This document shows, one piece after another, positions 1-6,368 of a stretch of DNA of 13,934 nt. The stretch is taken from NCBI GenBank assembly GCA_035935465.1, contig DASYXA010000078.1, forward strand, positions 1 through 13,934, given 5' to 3'. The position numbers and the translations under genes are program-made. Origin of the DNA: UBA4735 sp035935465. GTDB taxonomy: Bacteria > Chloroflexota > Limnocylindria > P2-11E. Position 1 is the first letter of the stretch, and every line of letters begins with the position of its first letter. Under the pieces are notes generated by a model. That model saw only the letters and a program-made list of their open reading frames with translations, was not told the DNA's origin and did no database searches.

Positions 1-624
1 GACCTCGCGGTGCGCGAGATCCAGGACGAGCAATGGCTCGAGACCTGGAAGGCGTCGTTCAAGCCCATCCGGGTCGGTGCGTTCCTCGTGCGGCCGACGT
101 GGTCGGACGCGCCGCCCGGTGACGCCATCGTGCTCTCGCTCGATCCCGGGATGGCCTTCGGCACCGGCCTCCATCCGACGACCCAGGCGTGCCTGCGCGC
201 GCTGTCGCGGATCGACGTGAGCGGGAAACGGATCGCCGACGTCGGCACGGGCTCGGCGATCCTCGCGATCGCCTGCGCCAAGCGCGGCGCGCGCGAGGTG
301 GTGGCGGTCGACGTGGACGAGGTCGCGGTGCGGGAGGCCGGCGAGAATGTCGCGCGGAACGGGGTCACGGTGGACCTCGGCGTCGGCAGTGCCGCGGATC
401 TCGAGGGCCCGTTCGACGTCGTGCTCGCGAACATCGTCGCCGCGGTCCTCCAGAAGATCGCACCCGATCTCGCGGCGCTCGTCGCGCCCGCCGGCCGGCT
501 CGTCGTCGCGGGGATCATCGCGACCGAAGAGCGCGAGACGCTCGCGGCGTTCACGGCGCAGGGCTTGCGTCCCGTCGCGCGCGATCAAGAGGGCGACTGG
601 GTCTCGGTCGAGCTGACGCGCTAG
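1..624 (+). CDS. prmA: Ribosomal protein L11 methyltransferase PrmA (5' end missing)
   Basis: PrmA transfers methyl groups from S-adenosylmethionine to ribosomal protein uL11. The frame is open from base 1, so the gene starts upstream; 207 codons remain of about 290-310 in the family, and most of the N-terminal substrate-recognition domain is lost. The visible catalytic half has the family hallmark DPGMAFGTGLHPTT (bases about 145-183), the SAM-binding loop DVGTGSAILAIA (238-273) followed by the acidic AVDVDE strand, and the LANIVA motif (424-441) that matches the NPPY-like position in this family. The loop reads GSAIL where GSGIL is usual, a mild change. The stop TAG is at 622-624 and rsmE begins 13 bases later, so the two are probably co-transcribed, as in many Gram-positive-type genomes where dnaJ lies upstream (the last point is inferred from known gene order, not seen). 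Confidence 0.95.
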   Translation, partial: DLAVREIQDEQWLETWKASFKPIRVGAFLVRPTWSDAPPGDAIVLSLDPGMAFGTGLHPTTQACLRALSRIDVSGKRIADVGTGSAILAIACAKRGAREVVAVDVDEVAVREAGENVARNGVTVDLGVGSAADLEGPFDVVLANIVAAVLQKIAPDLAALVAPAGRLVVAGIIATEERETLAAFTAQGLRPVARDQEGDWVSVELTR

Positions 625-637
625 AACAGTGCACGGA

Positions 638-1339
638 ATGCACCGCTTCTTCGTCGACATCGGCCCGGCGGAACGCGCCTTCCTGACCGGCGAGCAGGCG
701 CGGCAGATCGCGACGGTCCTCCGCCTTCAGCCGGGCGAGCGCATCATCCTCATCGCCGATCGGGTCGAGCACGAGGTCGAGCTCCAGGCCGTCGCGCCGG
801 CGCAGGTCACCGGCAAGGTCGTCGCGCGCCGGCCCGTCGCCACCGAGCTCGCGTTCCAGCTCACCCTCGCGGTCCCCGTGCTGAAGGGTGACCGGAGCGA
901 GGAGGTCATCGAAGCCGCGAGCCAGCTGGGCGTGTCGCGGTTCGTGCCGTTCGTGTCCGCGCGCTCGATCGTCCGCGAGCTCTCCGATCCCAAGTACCTG
1001 CGCTGGTCGAAGATCGCCCGGGAGGCCGCGGAGACCGCGCACCGCGGCGCGGTGCCGCGCGTCGAGGAGCTGGTCCCCTGGGGCGCGCTGTTCGCGCGGC
1101 TCGACGGCCAGATCGTCGTGTGCTGGGAGGAGGCGACCGGTCCCCATCTGCTCGACGCGTCGCGTGGGGGCGACGTGTCGCTCGTGGTCGGTCCCGAGGG
1201 CGGGCTCACCGCGGAGGAGATCGACGCGGCCCGCGCGCACGGTGCCGCGATCGCGTCGCTCGGGAAGCGGATCCTCCGCGCCGAGACCGCGGGGATCGCC
1301 GCGGTCGCGATCCTCGCCGGCGCGCGCGACCGCCGCTAG
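638..1339 (+). CDS. rsmE: 16S rRNA (uracil(1498)-N(3))-methyltransferase RsmE
   Basis: RsmE is a SPOUT-class enzyme that methylates N3 of U1498 in 16S rRNA near the decoding centre. The 233-residue product is of normal length. It begins with the typical MHRFFV, carries LKGDRSEEVIEAASQLGV (residues 82-99) and AREAAETAHRGAVP (127-140), and ends with the SAM-binding trefoil-knot signatures LVVGPEGGLTAEEI (182-195) and LGKRILRAETA (208-218). I chose the ATG at 638 because family members start there; a GTG at 629 is in frame and would add three residues. No strong Shine-Dalgarno is visible. The gene follows prmA by 13 bases, and its TAG stop overlaps the stop of the convergent PlsY-like gene in a shared CTAG. 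Confidence 0.95.
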   Translation: MHRFFVDIGPAERAFLTGEQARQIATVLRLQPGERIILIADRVEHEVELQAVAPAQVTGKVVARRPVATELAFQLTLAVPVLKGDRSEEVIEAASQLGVSRFVPFVSARSIVRELSDPKYLRWSKIAREAAETAHRGAVPRVEELVPWGALFARLDGQIVVCWEEATGPHLLDASRGGDVSLVVGPEGGLTAEEIDAARAHGAAIASLGKRILRAETAGIAAVAILAGARDRR

Positions 1340-2010
1340 ATCCCGACCACCCCCCGCTGCTGGAGCTCGCTCCGATCGAAGAGCGCGCGATTCAGGAGGA
1401 TGCGTCGCGCGGGTGCGCCGGTCGCGAGGTCCGCGCCGATGCCGGCGGTGACGCGGCGCACCAGGATCAGCGCCAGCAGCACGAGACCGGCGGAGACGGC
1501 GGGTGTCGGTCCCTCCTGCTCCCAGATCACGGCCGGGAACACGGCGAACGACAGGAGCGCCGCGATCGGCAGCACCCGGCTCGGCCGCGGCCGGACCGCG
1601 AGGCCCAGGGCCAGCGCCGCGAGGACCGGCAGCATCATGATCGCGAACGCGATCGGATCGACCGCCAGGGCGGATCCCCAGCCGGCGGAGTTCGCGCGGC
1701 CGCCGTCGAACCGGTGGAAGACCGGCCACATCTGCCCGGCGACCGCCGCGAGCCCACAGCCGAGCTGGGCCTCGAGGGGGAGCCCGCCCGCGCGCGCCGC
1801 GAGCACCGCGGCGAAGGCCTTCGCCGCGTCGAGCAGGCCGCCCACGACGGCTTCGCCTGGCCCGACGCTCTTCCAGAGGTTGCTGCCGCCGAGCTTCCGC
1901 GAGCCGACCGCCCGCAGGTCGACCCCGCGGGCGCGGGCGACCCAGTAGGGGAAGGAGATCGAGCCGGCCAGGTAGGCGAGCAGGACGGCGATGACGGTCA
2001 CGCCGGTCAT
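1336..2010 (-). CDS. plsY: PlsY-like glycerol-3-phosphate acyltransferase, divergent
   Basis: A 224-residue polytopic membrane protein related to PlsY, which acylates glycerol 3-phosphate from acyl phosphate in the first step of phospholipid synthesis. The N-terminus LLAYLAGSISFPYWVAR (residues 10-26), then GVDLRAVGS (29-37) and GQMWPVFHRFDGG (92-104), align with the family. However, motif 1 reads GSRKLGGSN (36-44) instead of GSGNxGATN, motif 2 has GGRANS instead of GGKGVA, and the third motif (usually HR-x-N) is not recognisable near residues 180-190. Hydrophobic segments lie near 4-20, 54-72, 82-98, 116-138, 146-162 and 170-185. The ATG at 2010 is preferred over an upstream in-frame ATG at 2106 because family members start right at this hydrophobic segment. 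It is divergent from rpsU and convergent with rsmE. It may be a lineage-specific paralogue with altered chemistry; the fold assignment is firm, the exact activity less so. Confidence 0.8.
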   Translation of the reverse strand: MTGVTVIAVLLAYLAGSISFPYWVARARGVDLRAVGSRKLGGSNLWKSVGPGEAVVGGLLDAAKAFAAVLAARAGGLPLEAQLGCGLAAVAGQMWPVFHRFDGGRANSAGWGSALAVDPIAFAIMMLPVLAALALGLAVRPRPSRVLPIAALLSFAVFPAVIWEQEGPTPAVSAGLVLLALILVRRVTAGIGADLATGAPARRILLNRALFDRSELQQRGVVGI

Positions 2011-2040
2011 TCTGCGGCCGTGAAGATGTGCGTACCTGTA

Positions 2041-2069
2041 TCGACGGGCCGCCCCCGACCACGTATCAT
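2041..2069 (+). promoter_or_regulatory. Candidate sigma70-type promoter of the rpsU operon
   Basis: TCGACG at 2041-2046 (4 of 6 matches to TTGACA) and TATCAT at 2064-2069 (5 of 6 to TATAAT) are separated by exactly 17 bases, in the 137-base gap between the divergent PlsY-like gene and rpsU. Transcription would start near 2076, giving a leader of about 70 bases. This is consensus matching only; sigma-factor preferences of this organism are unknown. Confidence 0.4.
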
Positions 2070-2147
2070 TCGTGAAGTCGGCGGCCCTGGAAGGGTGCGC
2101 CGGCATCGTCTTGTATGACCGAAAGCGGGGTGACCCTAAAAGACCAC

Positions 2148-2315
2148 ATGTCCGAAGTGATCATCGGCGAAGGTGAGTCGTTCGAGGCCGCCCTCCGCCG
2201 GTTCAACAAGAAGATCCAGCAGGCTGGGATCCTCGCTGAGGCCCGCAGGCGCGAGTACTACGAGCGCCCGGCAGCCCGACGCAAGCGCAAGGAAGCCAAG
2301 CGTCGCAAGCGCTGA
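2148..2315 (+). CDS. rpsU: Small ribosomal subunit protein bS21
   Basis: bS21 is a small basic protein of the 30S platform near the anti-Shine-Dalgarno end of 16S rRNA. The 55-residue product starts MSEVIIGEGESFEAALRRF, continues with KKIQQAGILAEARRREYYE, and ends in a Lys/Arg-rich tail, matching the family from end to end. I chose the ATG at 2148; an in-frame ATG at 2115 would add eleven residues (MTESGVTLKDH) with no family counterpart. GGGGTGA at 2127-2133 could serve as ribosome binding site but lies 14 bases from the ATG, longer than optimal. It is the first gene of the operon with yqeY, phoH, pgpH and ybeY, behind the candidate promoter at 2041-2069. Confidence 0.95.
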   Translation: MSEVIIGEGESFEAALRRFNKKIQQAGILAEARRREYYERPAARRKRKEAKRRKR

Positions 2316-2336
2316 CGCCTCGCAAGCGATCGTGAG

Positions 2337-2783
2337 CTGAAAGCCCGTCTCGAGCAGGACCTTCGTGAGGCCATGAAGGCCCGTGATGACGCGCGCCGCG
2401 ACACCGTGCGCTTCGCGCTCGCGGCGATCCAGAACGAGTCGGTCGCCAAGCGTGGCGAGCTCGACGACGCCGCGATCGAGGCGGTCCTCCGCAAGCAGAC
2501 GAAGATGCGCCGCGAGTCGATCGAGGCGTTCACGAAGGGCGGGCGGGCGGAGCTCGCGGCGAAGGAAGCGAAGGAGCTCGCGATCCTCGAGTCGTACCTC
2601 CCGAAGCAGCTCGACGAGGCCGCCGTCCGCGCCGCCGCGCTACGCGCGATCGCGGATACCGGTGCGACCGGCCCGCGGGAGCAGGGCAAGGTCATGCAGA
2701 AGCTCATGCCGGAGCTCAAGGGACAGGCCGACGGTGGGATGGTCTCGCGCGTCGTGAGCGAGCTGCTAAAGACAGGGGCCTGA
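2337..2783 (+). CDS. yqeY: GatB/YqeY domain protein, apparent CTG start
   Basis: YqeY proteins share the tail domain of the GatB subunit of Asp/Glu-tRNA amidotransferase and may interact with tRNA; their role is not settled. The product has the KARDDARRDTVRFALAAIQN region, a charged helical middle ending LESYLPKQLDE, and the C-terminal DGGMVSRVVSELL. Family members begin roughly MSLKERLQEDLKEAMKARD. Here the first in-frame ATG (2373) falls at the second Met of that motif, yet the 36 bases before it encode LKARLEQDLREA in the same frame. No ATG, GTG or TTG lies in frame between the rpsU stop and 2373. Starting at CTG 2337 gives 148 residues, the normal length; starting at ATG 2373 gives 136. 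Alternatively, one base has been lost after GTG 2332: GTG AGC (C)TG AAA would give exactly MSLKARLEQ. Identity is secure, start uncertain. The stop TGA overlaps the phoH ATG by one base. Confidence 0.9.
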   Translation: MKARLEQDLREAMKARDDARRDTVRFALAAIQNESVAKRGELDDAAIEAVLRKQTKMRRESIEAFTKGGRAELAAKEAKELAILESYLPKQLDEAAVRAAALRAIADTGATGPREQGKVMQKLMPELKGQADGGMVSRVVSELLKTGA

Positions 2784-3748
2784 TGGCACCGGCGCAGCAG
2801 ATCACGATCCTCATCCCCGATGCCGACGAGATGATGTTCGTCGCCGGCCAGAACGAAACGAACATCGACCGCATCGAGCGCGAGTTCGGCGTGAAGATCG
2901 TCGCCCGCGGCGCGGAGCTGCGCATCAGCGGCGACCCGACGTCGGTGGCGCGGGTCGGCGATCTCGTCGGCGCGATGCGCAGCCTCTCGGGCCGCGACGA
3001 CAACCTCCGGAAGCCGGCGCTCGAGCGGCTCATCGGCGACGCGAAGGAATCGCCAGTCGCGACGCCGCAGCAGATCCGCGAGCACATCGCGACGACCGTC
3101 ACCGGCAAGCGCATCGCGCCGCAGTCGGACAACCAGCGCCGCTACGTCGAGGCGATACGCGCGTTCGATCTCGTGTTCGCCACAGGCGTCGCCGGCACCG
3201 GGAAGTCGTACATCGCGGTCGCGATGGGCGTGAACGCGCTCCGCGAGCGCAAAGTCACGCGCCTCATCCTCACGCGGCCCGCGGTCGAGGCCGGCGAGAA
3301 CCTCGGGTTCCTGCCCGGCGATCTCCAGGAGAAGATCGATCCATATCTCCGCCCGCTCTACGACGCGTTGTACGAGCTCATGCCCGCGGAGCGCCTCTCC
3401 CGCGCGCAGGAGCGCGGCGAGATCGAGGTCGCGCCTCTGGCGTACATGCGCGGCCGCACGCTCTCGGAGGCGTTCATCATCCTCGACGAGGCGCAGAACA
3501 CGACGCCCGCACAGATGAAGATGTTCCTGACCAGGCTCGGCTACGGATCGCAGGCCGTGGTCACCGGCGACATCACGCAGGTCGACCTCATCGAAGGACA
3601 GAAGTCCGGCATGGTCGTCGCGCGTGAGGCCCTGCGCGACGTCGAAGGCATCTCGTTCGTCGACTTCGACGAGCGGGACGTCGTCCGCCACGAGCTCGTC
3701 GCGCGGATCGTGCGGGCGTACGATCGGCACGAGAAGGCGCAGAAGTGA
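2783..3748 (+). CDS. phoH: PhoH-family ATPase (PhoL/YbeZ type)
   Basis: A cytoplasmic P-loop NTPase of the PhoH family, thought to act in RNA metabolism together with the endoribonuclease YbeY, whose gene is two positions downstream. The 321-residue product has a short N-terminal KH-like region (about 5-70, with the IEREFGVKI and LRISG strands). The ATPase core follows: Walker A GVAGTGKS (135-142), TRPAVEAGENLGFLPGDL (164-181), Walker B FIILDEAQN (231-239), and the VVTGDITQVDL sensor segment (259-269). All key residues are intact and the length is normal. The ATG at 2783 overlaps the yqeY stop (TGATG), and AGGGG about five bases upstream fits a Shine-Dalgarno, so translational coupling is likely. 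The stop overlaps the pgpH GTG in a GTGA. Confidence 0.95.
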   Translation: MAPAQQITILIPDADEMMFVAGQNETNIDRIEREFGVKIVARGAELRISGDPTSVARVGDLVGAMRSLSGRDDNLRKPALERLIGDAKESPVATPQQIREHIATTVTGKRIAPQSDNQRRYVEAIRAFDLVFATGVAGTGKSYIAVAMGVNALRERKVTRLILTRPAVEAGENLGFLPGDLQEKIDPYLRPLYDALYELMPAERLSRAQERGEIEVAPLAYMRGRTLSEAFIILDEAQNTTPAQMKMFLTRLGYGSQAVVTGDITQVDLIEGQKSGMVVAREALRDVEGISFVDFDERDVVRHELVARIVRAYDRHEKAQK

Positions 3749-5865
3749 TCCGATTCGCGCCGCGCACCCGGTCGATCGCGGAGCTCCGCGCGCTGGTCCA
3801 GGCCGACCCGCGCGCCCGCATCTTCGCGTTCGTGATCGCGACCGGCCTCATGAGCGCCGTCGCGCTGCTGTTCTCGCCGCCCGCCGTCGTGTCGTATGGC
3901 AAGGCCGGCGTCGTGGCCGATCACGAGATCCGCGCGCCGCACTCGACCGCGTTCTCGTCCGAAGCGCTGACCCAGATCGAACGCGACAAGGCCGCCGCGG
4001 CGGTCCAGCGGGTCTACGTCGTCGACCCGGCGGTGAACGTCACCGCGAGCGCGCACCTCCAGGCCGCGCTCACCGGCATCACGAGGATCCGCAACGACGC
4101 GACGCTGCCGCGCGACCAGCGGCTCACGGCGCTCACGAAGCTGAGCGAGGTGGCCCTCAGCGCGCCGCTCGCGATCGACGCGTTGGACATGACCGCCGCC
4201 GAGTTCGACCAGCTCGCCAAGGAGCTCGACGGCGCGCTGAAGACCCTCTACGGGCAGGGCATCCGGCCGGAGCAGGTCGAGGCGGCGCGAACGGATACCG
4301 CGAAGGCACTGCCGGTCTCCTGGACCGACCGGCAGAAGCGCATCGGGGCCGAGCTCCTGCGGCAGAGCCTCCAACCGAACCTCGCGTTCGACGCGGCCGC
4401 GACCGCCGCGGCGCAGCAAGCGGCGCGGAACAACGTGACACCGGTCCAGGTGCAGGTGACCGCGGGCGAGGTGGTTGTCCGCGAGGGCCAGGTCGTCACC
4501 GAGCTGGATCTCGAGAAGCTCCGCTCGCTCGGCCTCGTGAACCCGGGCATCGATTGGAAGAGCGCGGTCGGTCTGCTCACCTGGGCGCTCATCATCGCGG
4601 GCGTCCTGGCCCTGTTCGTCGAGCGGTACGCGCAGGAGGCCTGGTCCGACGACCGCAAGCTGCTGGTCGTGGGTCTCTCGCTCATCGCGCTGACCGCGGC
4701 GGGCCGCGCGTTGATCCCGGGCCACACCGTCGCCGTGTACTTCGTCCCGTTCGCGGCCGTCGCGATGATGCTCACGATCCTCGTCGGCGGGCGCACCGCG
4801 CTGGCGACGCAGATCGCGGGCGCGCTGCATGTCGGCATCATGTCCGGCCAGGTCGAGCTCGTCGCCTACGTCCTCGTGCCCGCGCTGCTCGGCATGGCCG
4901 CGGTCCGGCGCGCGACGACGGCACGCGAGTTCGTCGAGGCAGCGTTCTACGTGACCCTCGGCGACCTCGGCGTCATCGGCACGTTCCTCCTCGTCGGTCG
5001 GTCGGCCGACACGCTCGGCGCGCTGCAGCTCGCGGCCGCCGCCCTCATCAGCGGCGTCGCGTCCGGCGTCCTCGCGTTCGGCGCGATCGTCATGCTCGGC
5101 CACCTGTTCCGCATCACGACGGTCTTCGAGCTGCGCGAGCTCGCCGATCCGAATCATCCGCTGCTGCGCCAGCTCCTGCTTCGCACGCCGGGCACGTACC
5201 ACCACTCGCTGCTCGTCGCGAACCTCGCGGAGCGCGCTGCCGAGGTCATCGGCGCCGACCCGCTCGTCGCGCGAGTTGGCGCGTACTACCACGACATCGG
5301 CAAGATGCGGAACCCGCTCGCGTTCATCGAGAACCAGACGGGCACGAACCCGCACGACGATCTCGATCCGGCGGTGTCCGCGAGCATCGTGTCCGCGCAC
5401 GTCCGCGACGGCCTCGCCCTCGCCGACCGGTACCGGCTGCCGCCGCAGATCCGCGAGATCATCCCCGGCCACCACGGCACGAGCCTCATCCGCTACTTCC
5501 ACACGCTCGCGCAGTCTCGCGGCATGGTCATCGACGAAGCCGCGTTCCGCCACCCGGGCCCCAAGCCGCGCAGCAAGGAGGCCGGCATCGTCATGCTGGC
5601 CGACGGCACCGAGGCAGCGGTCCGCTCGATCGAGGAGAAGACGCCCGAGCGGATCGCCGAGATGGTCGAGCGCATCGTCACCGAGAAGGTCGCGGACGGC
5701 CAGCTCGACGACTGCGATCTGACGCTGCGCGACGTGCAGCGGGTGAAGGAGGCGTTCCGCGAGCTCCTCGCCGGCGTGTACCACGAGCGGATCCCGTACC
5801 CCGAGGATCGCATCGCGCGCCTGCCTCCGCCGGCGACGCCGCCGACGACCGCGTCCGGCACCTGA
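3745..5865 (+). CDS. pgpH: Cyclic-di-AMP phosphodiesterase, PgpH-type 7TM-HD hydrolase
   Basis: PgpH proteins hydrolyse the second messenger c-di-AMP to pApA with a cytoplasmic HD domain anchored by a seven-helix membrane bundle. The 706-residue product shows the full architecture: a first membrane segment (about 25-47), an extracytoplasmic HDED-type domain (about 50-265), a cluster of hydrophobic helices (about 275-455), and the HD domain (about 475-690). In the HD domain lie TYHHS (484-488), the metal-binding HD pair in YYHDIGK (His516-Asp517), and PGHHGTS (574-580). The C-terminal tail is Pro/Thr-rich. The GTG at 3745 overlaps the phoH stop by four bases, with AAGG upstream as a weak ribosome binding site. 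Its place between phoH and ybeY is conserved in many Gram-positive-type bacteria. It implies that the cell makes c-di-AMP, although no cyclase is in this window. Confidence 0.95.
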   Translation: MIRFAPRTRSIAELRALVQADPRARIFAFVIATGLMSAVALLFSPPAVVSYGKAGVVADHEIRAPHSTAFSSEALTQIERDKAAAAVQRVYVVDPAVNVTASAHLQAALTGITRIRNDATLPRDQRLTALTKLSEVALSAPLAIDALDMTAAEFDQLAKELDGALKTLYGQGIRPEQVEAARTDTAKALPVSWTDRQKRIGAELLRQSLQPNLAFDAAATAAAQQAARNNVTPVQVQVTAGEVVVREGQVVTELDLEKLRSLGLVNPGIDWKSAVGLLTWALIIAGVLALFVERYAQEAWSDDRKLLVVGLSLIALTAAGRALIPGHTVAVYFVPFAAVAMMLTILVGGRTALATQIAGALHVGIMSGQVELVAYVLVPALLGMAAVRRATTAREFVEAAFYVTLGDLGVIGTFLLVGRSADTLGALQLAAAALISGVASGVLAFGAIVMLGHLFRITTVFELRELADPNHPLLRQLLLRTPGTYHHSLLVANLAERAAEVIGADPLVARVGAYYHDIGKMRNPLAFIENQTGTNPHDDLDPAVSASIVSAHVRDGLALADRYRLPPQIREIIPGHHGTSLIRYFHTLAQSRGMVIDEAAFRHPGPKPRSKEAGIVMLADGTEAAVRSIEEKTPERIAEMVERIVTEKVADGQLDDCDLTLRDVQRVKEAFRELLAGVYHERIPYPEDRIARLPPPATPPTTASGT

Positions 5866-6335
5866 GGATCTCCTTTCGCGGCGAGCCGCCGTGCGATCTC
5901 GCACCGGTGCGCCGTGCGATGCACGCCGCGGTGAAGCCGTACGCGCTTCCCAGCGACGCGCGGATCACCGTCGCATTCGTGGACGACGGGGCGATGCGCG
6001 CGCTCAACACGCGGTATCGCCGCGCGGACCGCACGACCGACGTGCTCTCGTTCGGGCAGGCCGTCGGACGAGCGAAAGGTGAAGCGGCGGTAAAAAAGCT
6101 GGCGCGCGACGCCGACGGCGGGCTCGACGTCGGCGACATCGTGATCAGTCCCGCGCAGGCGGCCCGCCAGGCCAAGCGCCGGAAGGGCACGCTGGTGCGG
6201 GAGATCGCCTTTCTCGCGGCGCACGGGGCGCTTCATCTGCTCGGCTTCGAGGACGAGACGCCGGCCGGGTACCGCGAGATGGTACGGCTGGGGACTGCCG
6301 CGACGGCGGAGGGCGTGGCAGCATCGCGCCGGTGA
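5862..6335 (+). CDS. ybeY: Endoribonuclease YbeY, apparent CTG start, Asp in place of a zinc His
   Basis: YbeY is a single-strand endoribonuclease involved in 16S rRNA 3'-end maturation and ribosome quality control. Hallmarks are ALNTRYRRADRTTDVLSF (residues 47-64), GDIVIS (91-96), and the zinc site HGALHLLGFED (121-131). The usual site is HGxLHLxGYDH; here the last ligand is Asp131 rather than His, while His121 and His125 remain. The first beta strand (LRISFRG) and helix alpha1 lie upstream of the in-frame GTG at 5907 and ATG at 5919. The only position giving the full fold and normal length (157 residues) is CTG 5862, which forms a CTGA overlap with the pgpH stop, mirroring the GTGA and ATGA overlaps elsewhere in the window. 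If ATG 5919 is used, the protein has 138 residues and lacks strand one. Identity is high confidence, start moderate. Confidence 0.88.
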   Translation: MRISFRGEPPCDLAPVRRAMHAAVKPYALPSDARITVAFVDDGAMRALNTRYRRADRTTDVLSFGQAVGRAKGEAAVKKLARDADGGLDVGDIVISPAQAARQAKRRKGTLVREIAFLAAHGALHLLGFEDETPAGYREMVRLGTAATAEGVAASRR

Positions 6336-6341
6336 AACAAC

Positions 6342-6356
6342 CGGCCGTCTCGGCCG
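6342..6356 (+). terminator. Short GC hairpin after ybeY, possible weak terminator
   Basis: CGGCCG at 6342-6347 pairs with CGGCCG at 6351-6356 around a TCT loop, seven bases after the ybeY stop. Only TTAC follows, not a real T-tract, and the beta-lactamase-like gene starts 12 bases later. It could attenuate transcription or simply be GC-rich spacer. Confidence 0.25.
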
Positions 6357-6368
6357 TTACCGGCTGAT

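Noticed and set aside
2011..2106. Upstream start for the PlsY-like protein at 2106
   Set aside because: It would add 32 hydrophilic residues before the conserved N-terminal membrane segment and fill the divergent promoter region.
2115..2147. Longer bS21 start at ATG 2115
   Set aside because: The eleven extra residues have no counterpart in bS21 proteins and no ribosome binding site precedes this ATG.
2313..2336. Programmed TGA readthrough producing a bS21-YqeY fusion
   Set aside because: The frames do match, but a basic bS21 tail leading into YqeY has no known precedent and a CTG start or a single-base error is simpler.
3624..5861. Open frame upstream of and continuous with ybeY (over 700 codons)
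   Set aside because: It reads pgpH in another frame with Arg-rich nonsense composition. Only the part from about 5862 has YbeY homology.
3541..5904. Very long antisense frame (787 codons) opposite phoH and pgpH
   Set aside because: Composition is dominated by Arg, Asp, Gly and Leu with no recognisable motif, while the plus strand encodes intact PhoH and PgpH. It is a by-product of high GC, as are the long antisense frames at 551-2062, 2258-3730, 6357-7592, 9703-11154 and 10935-12146.
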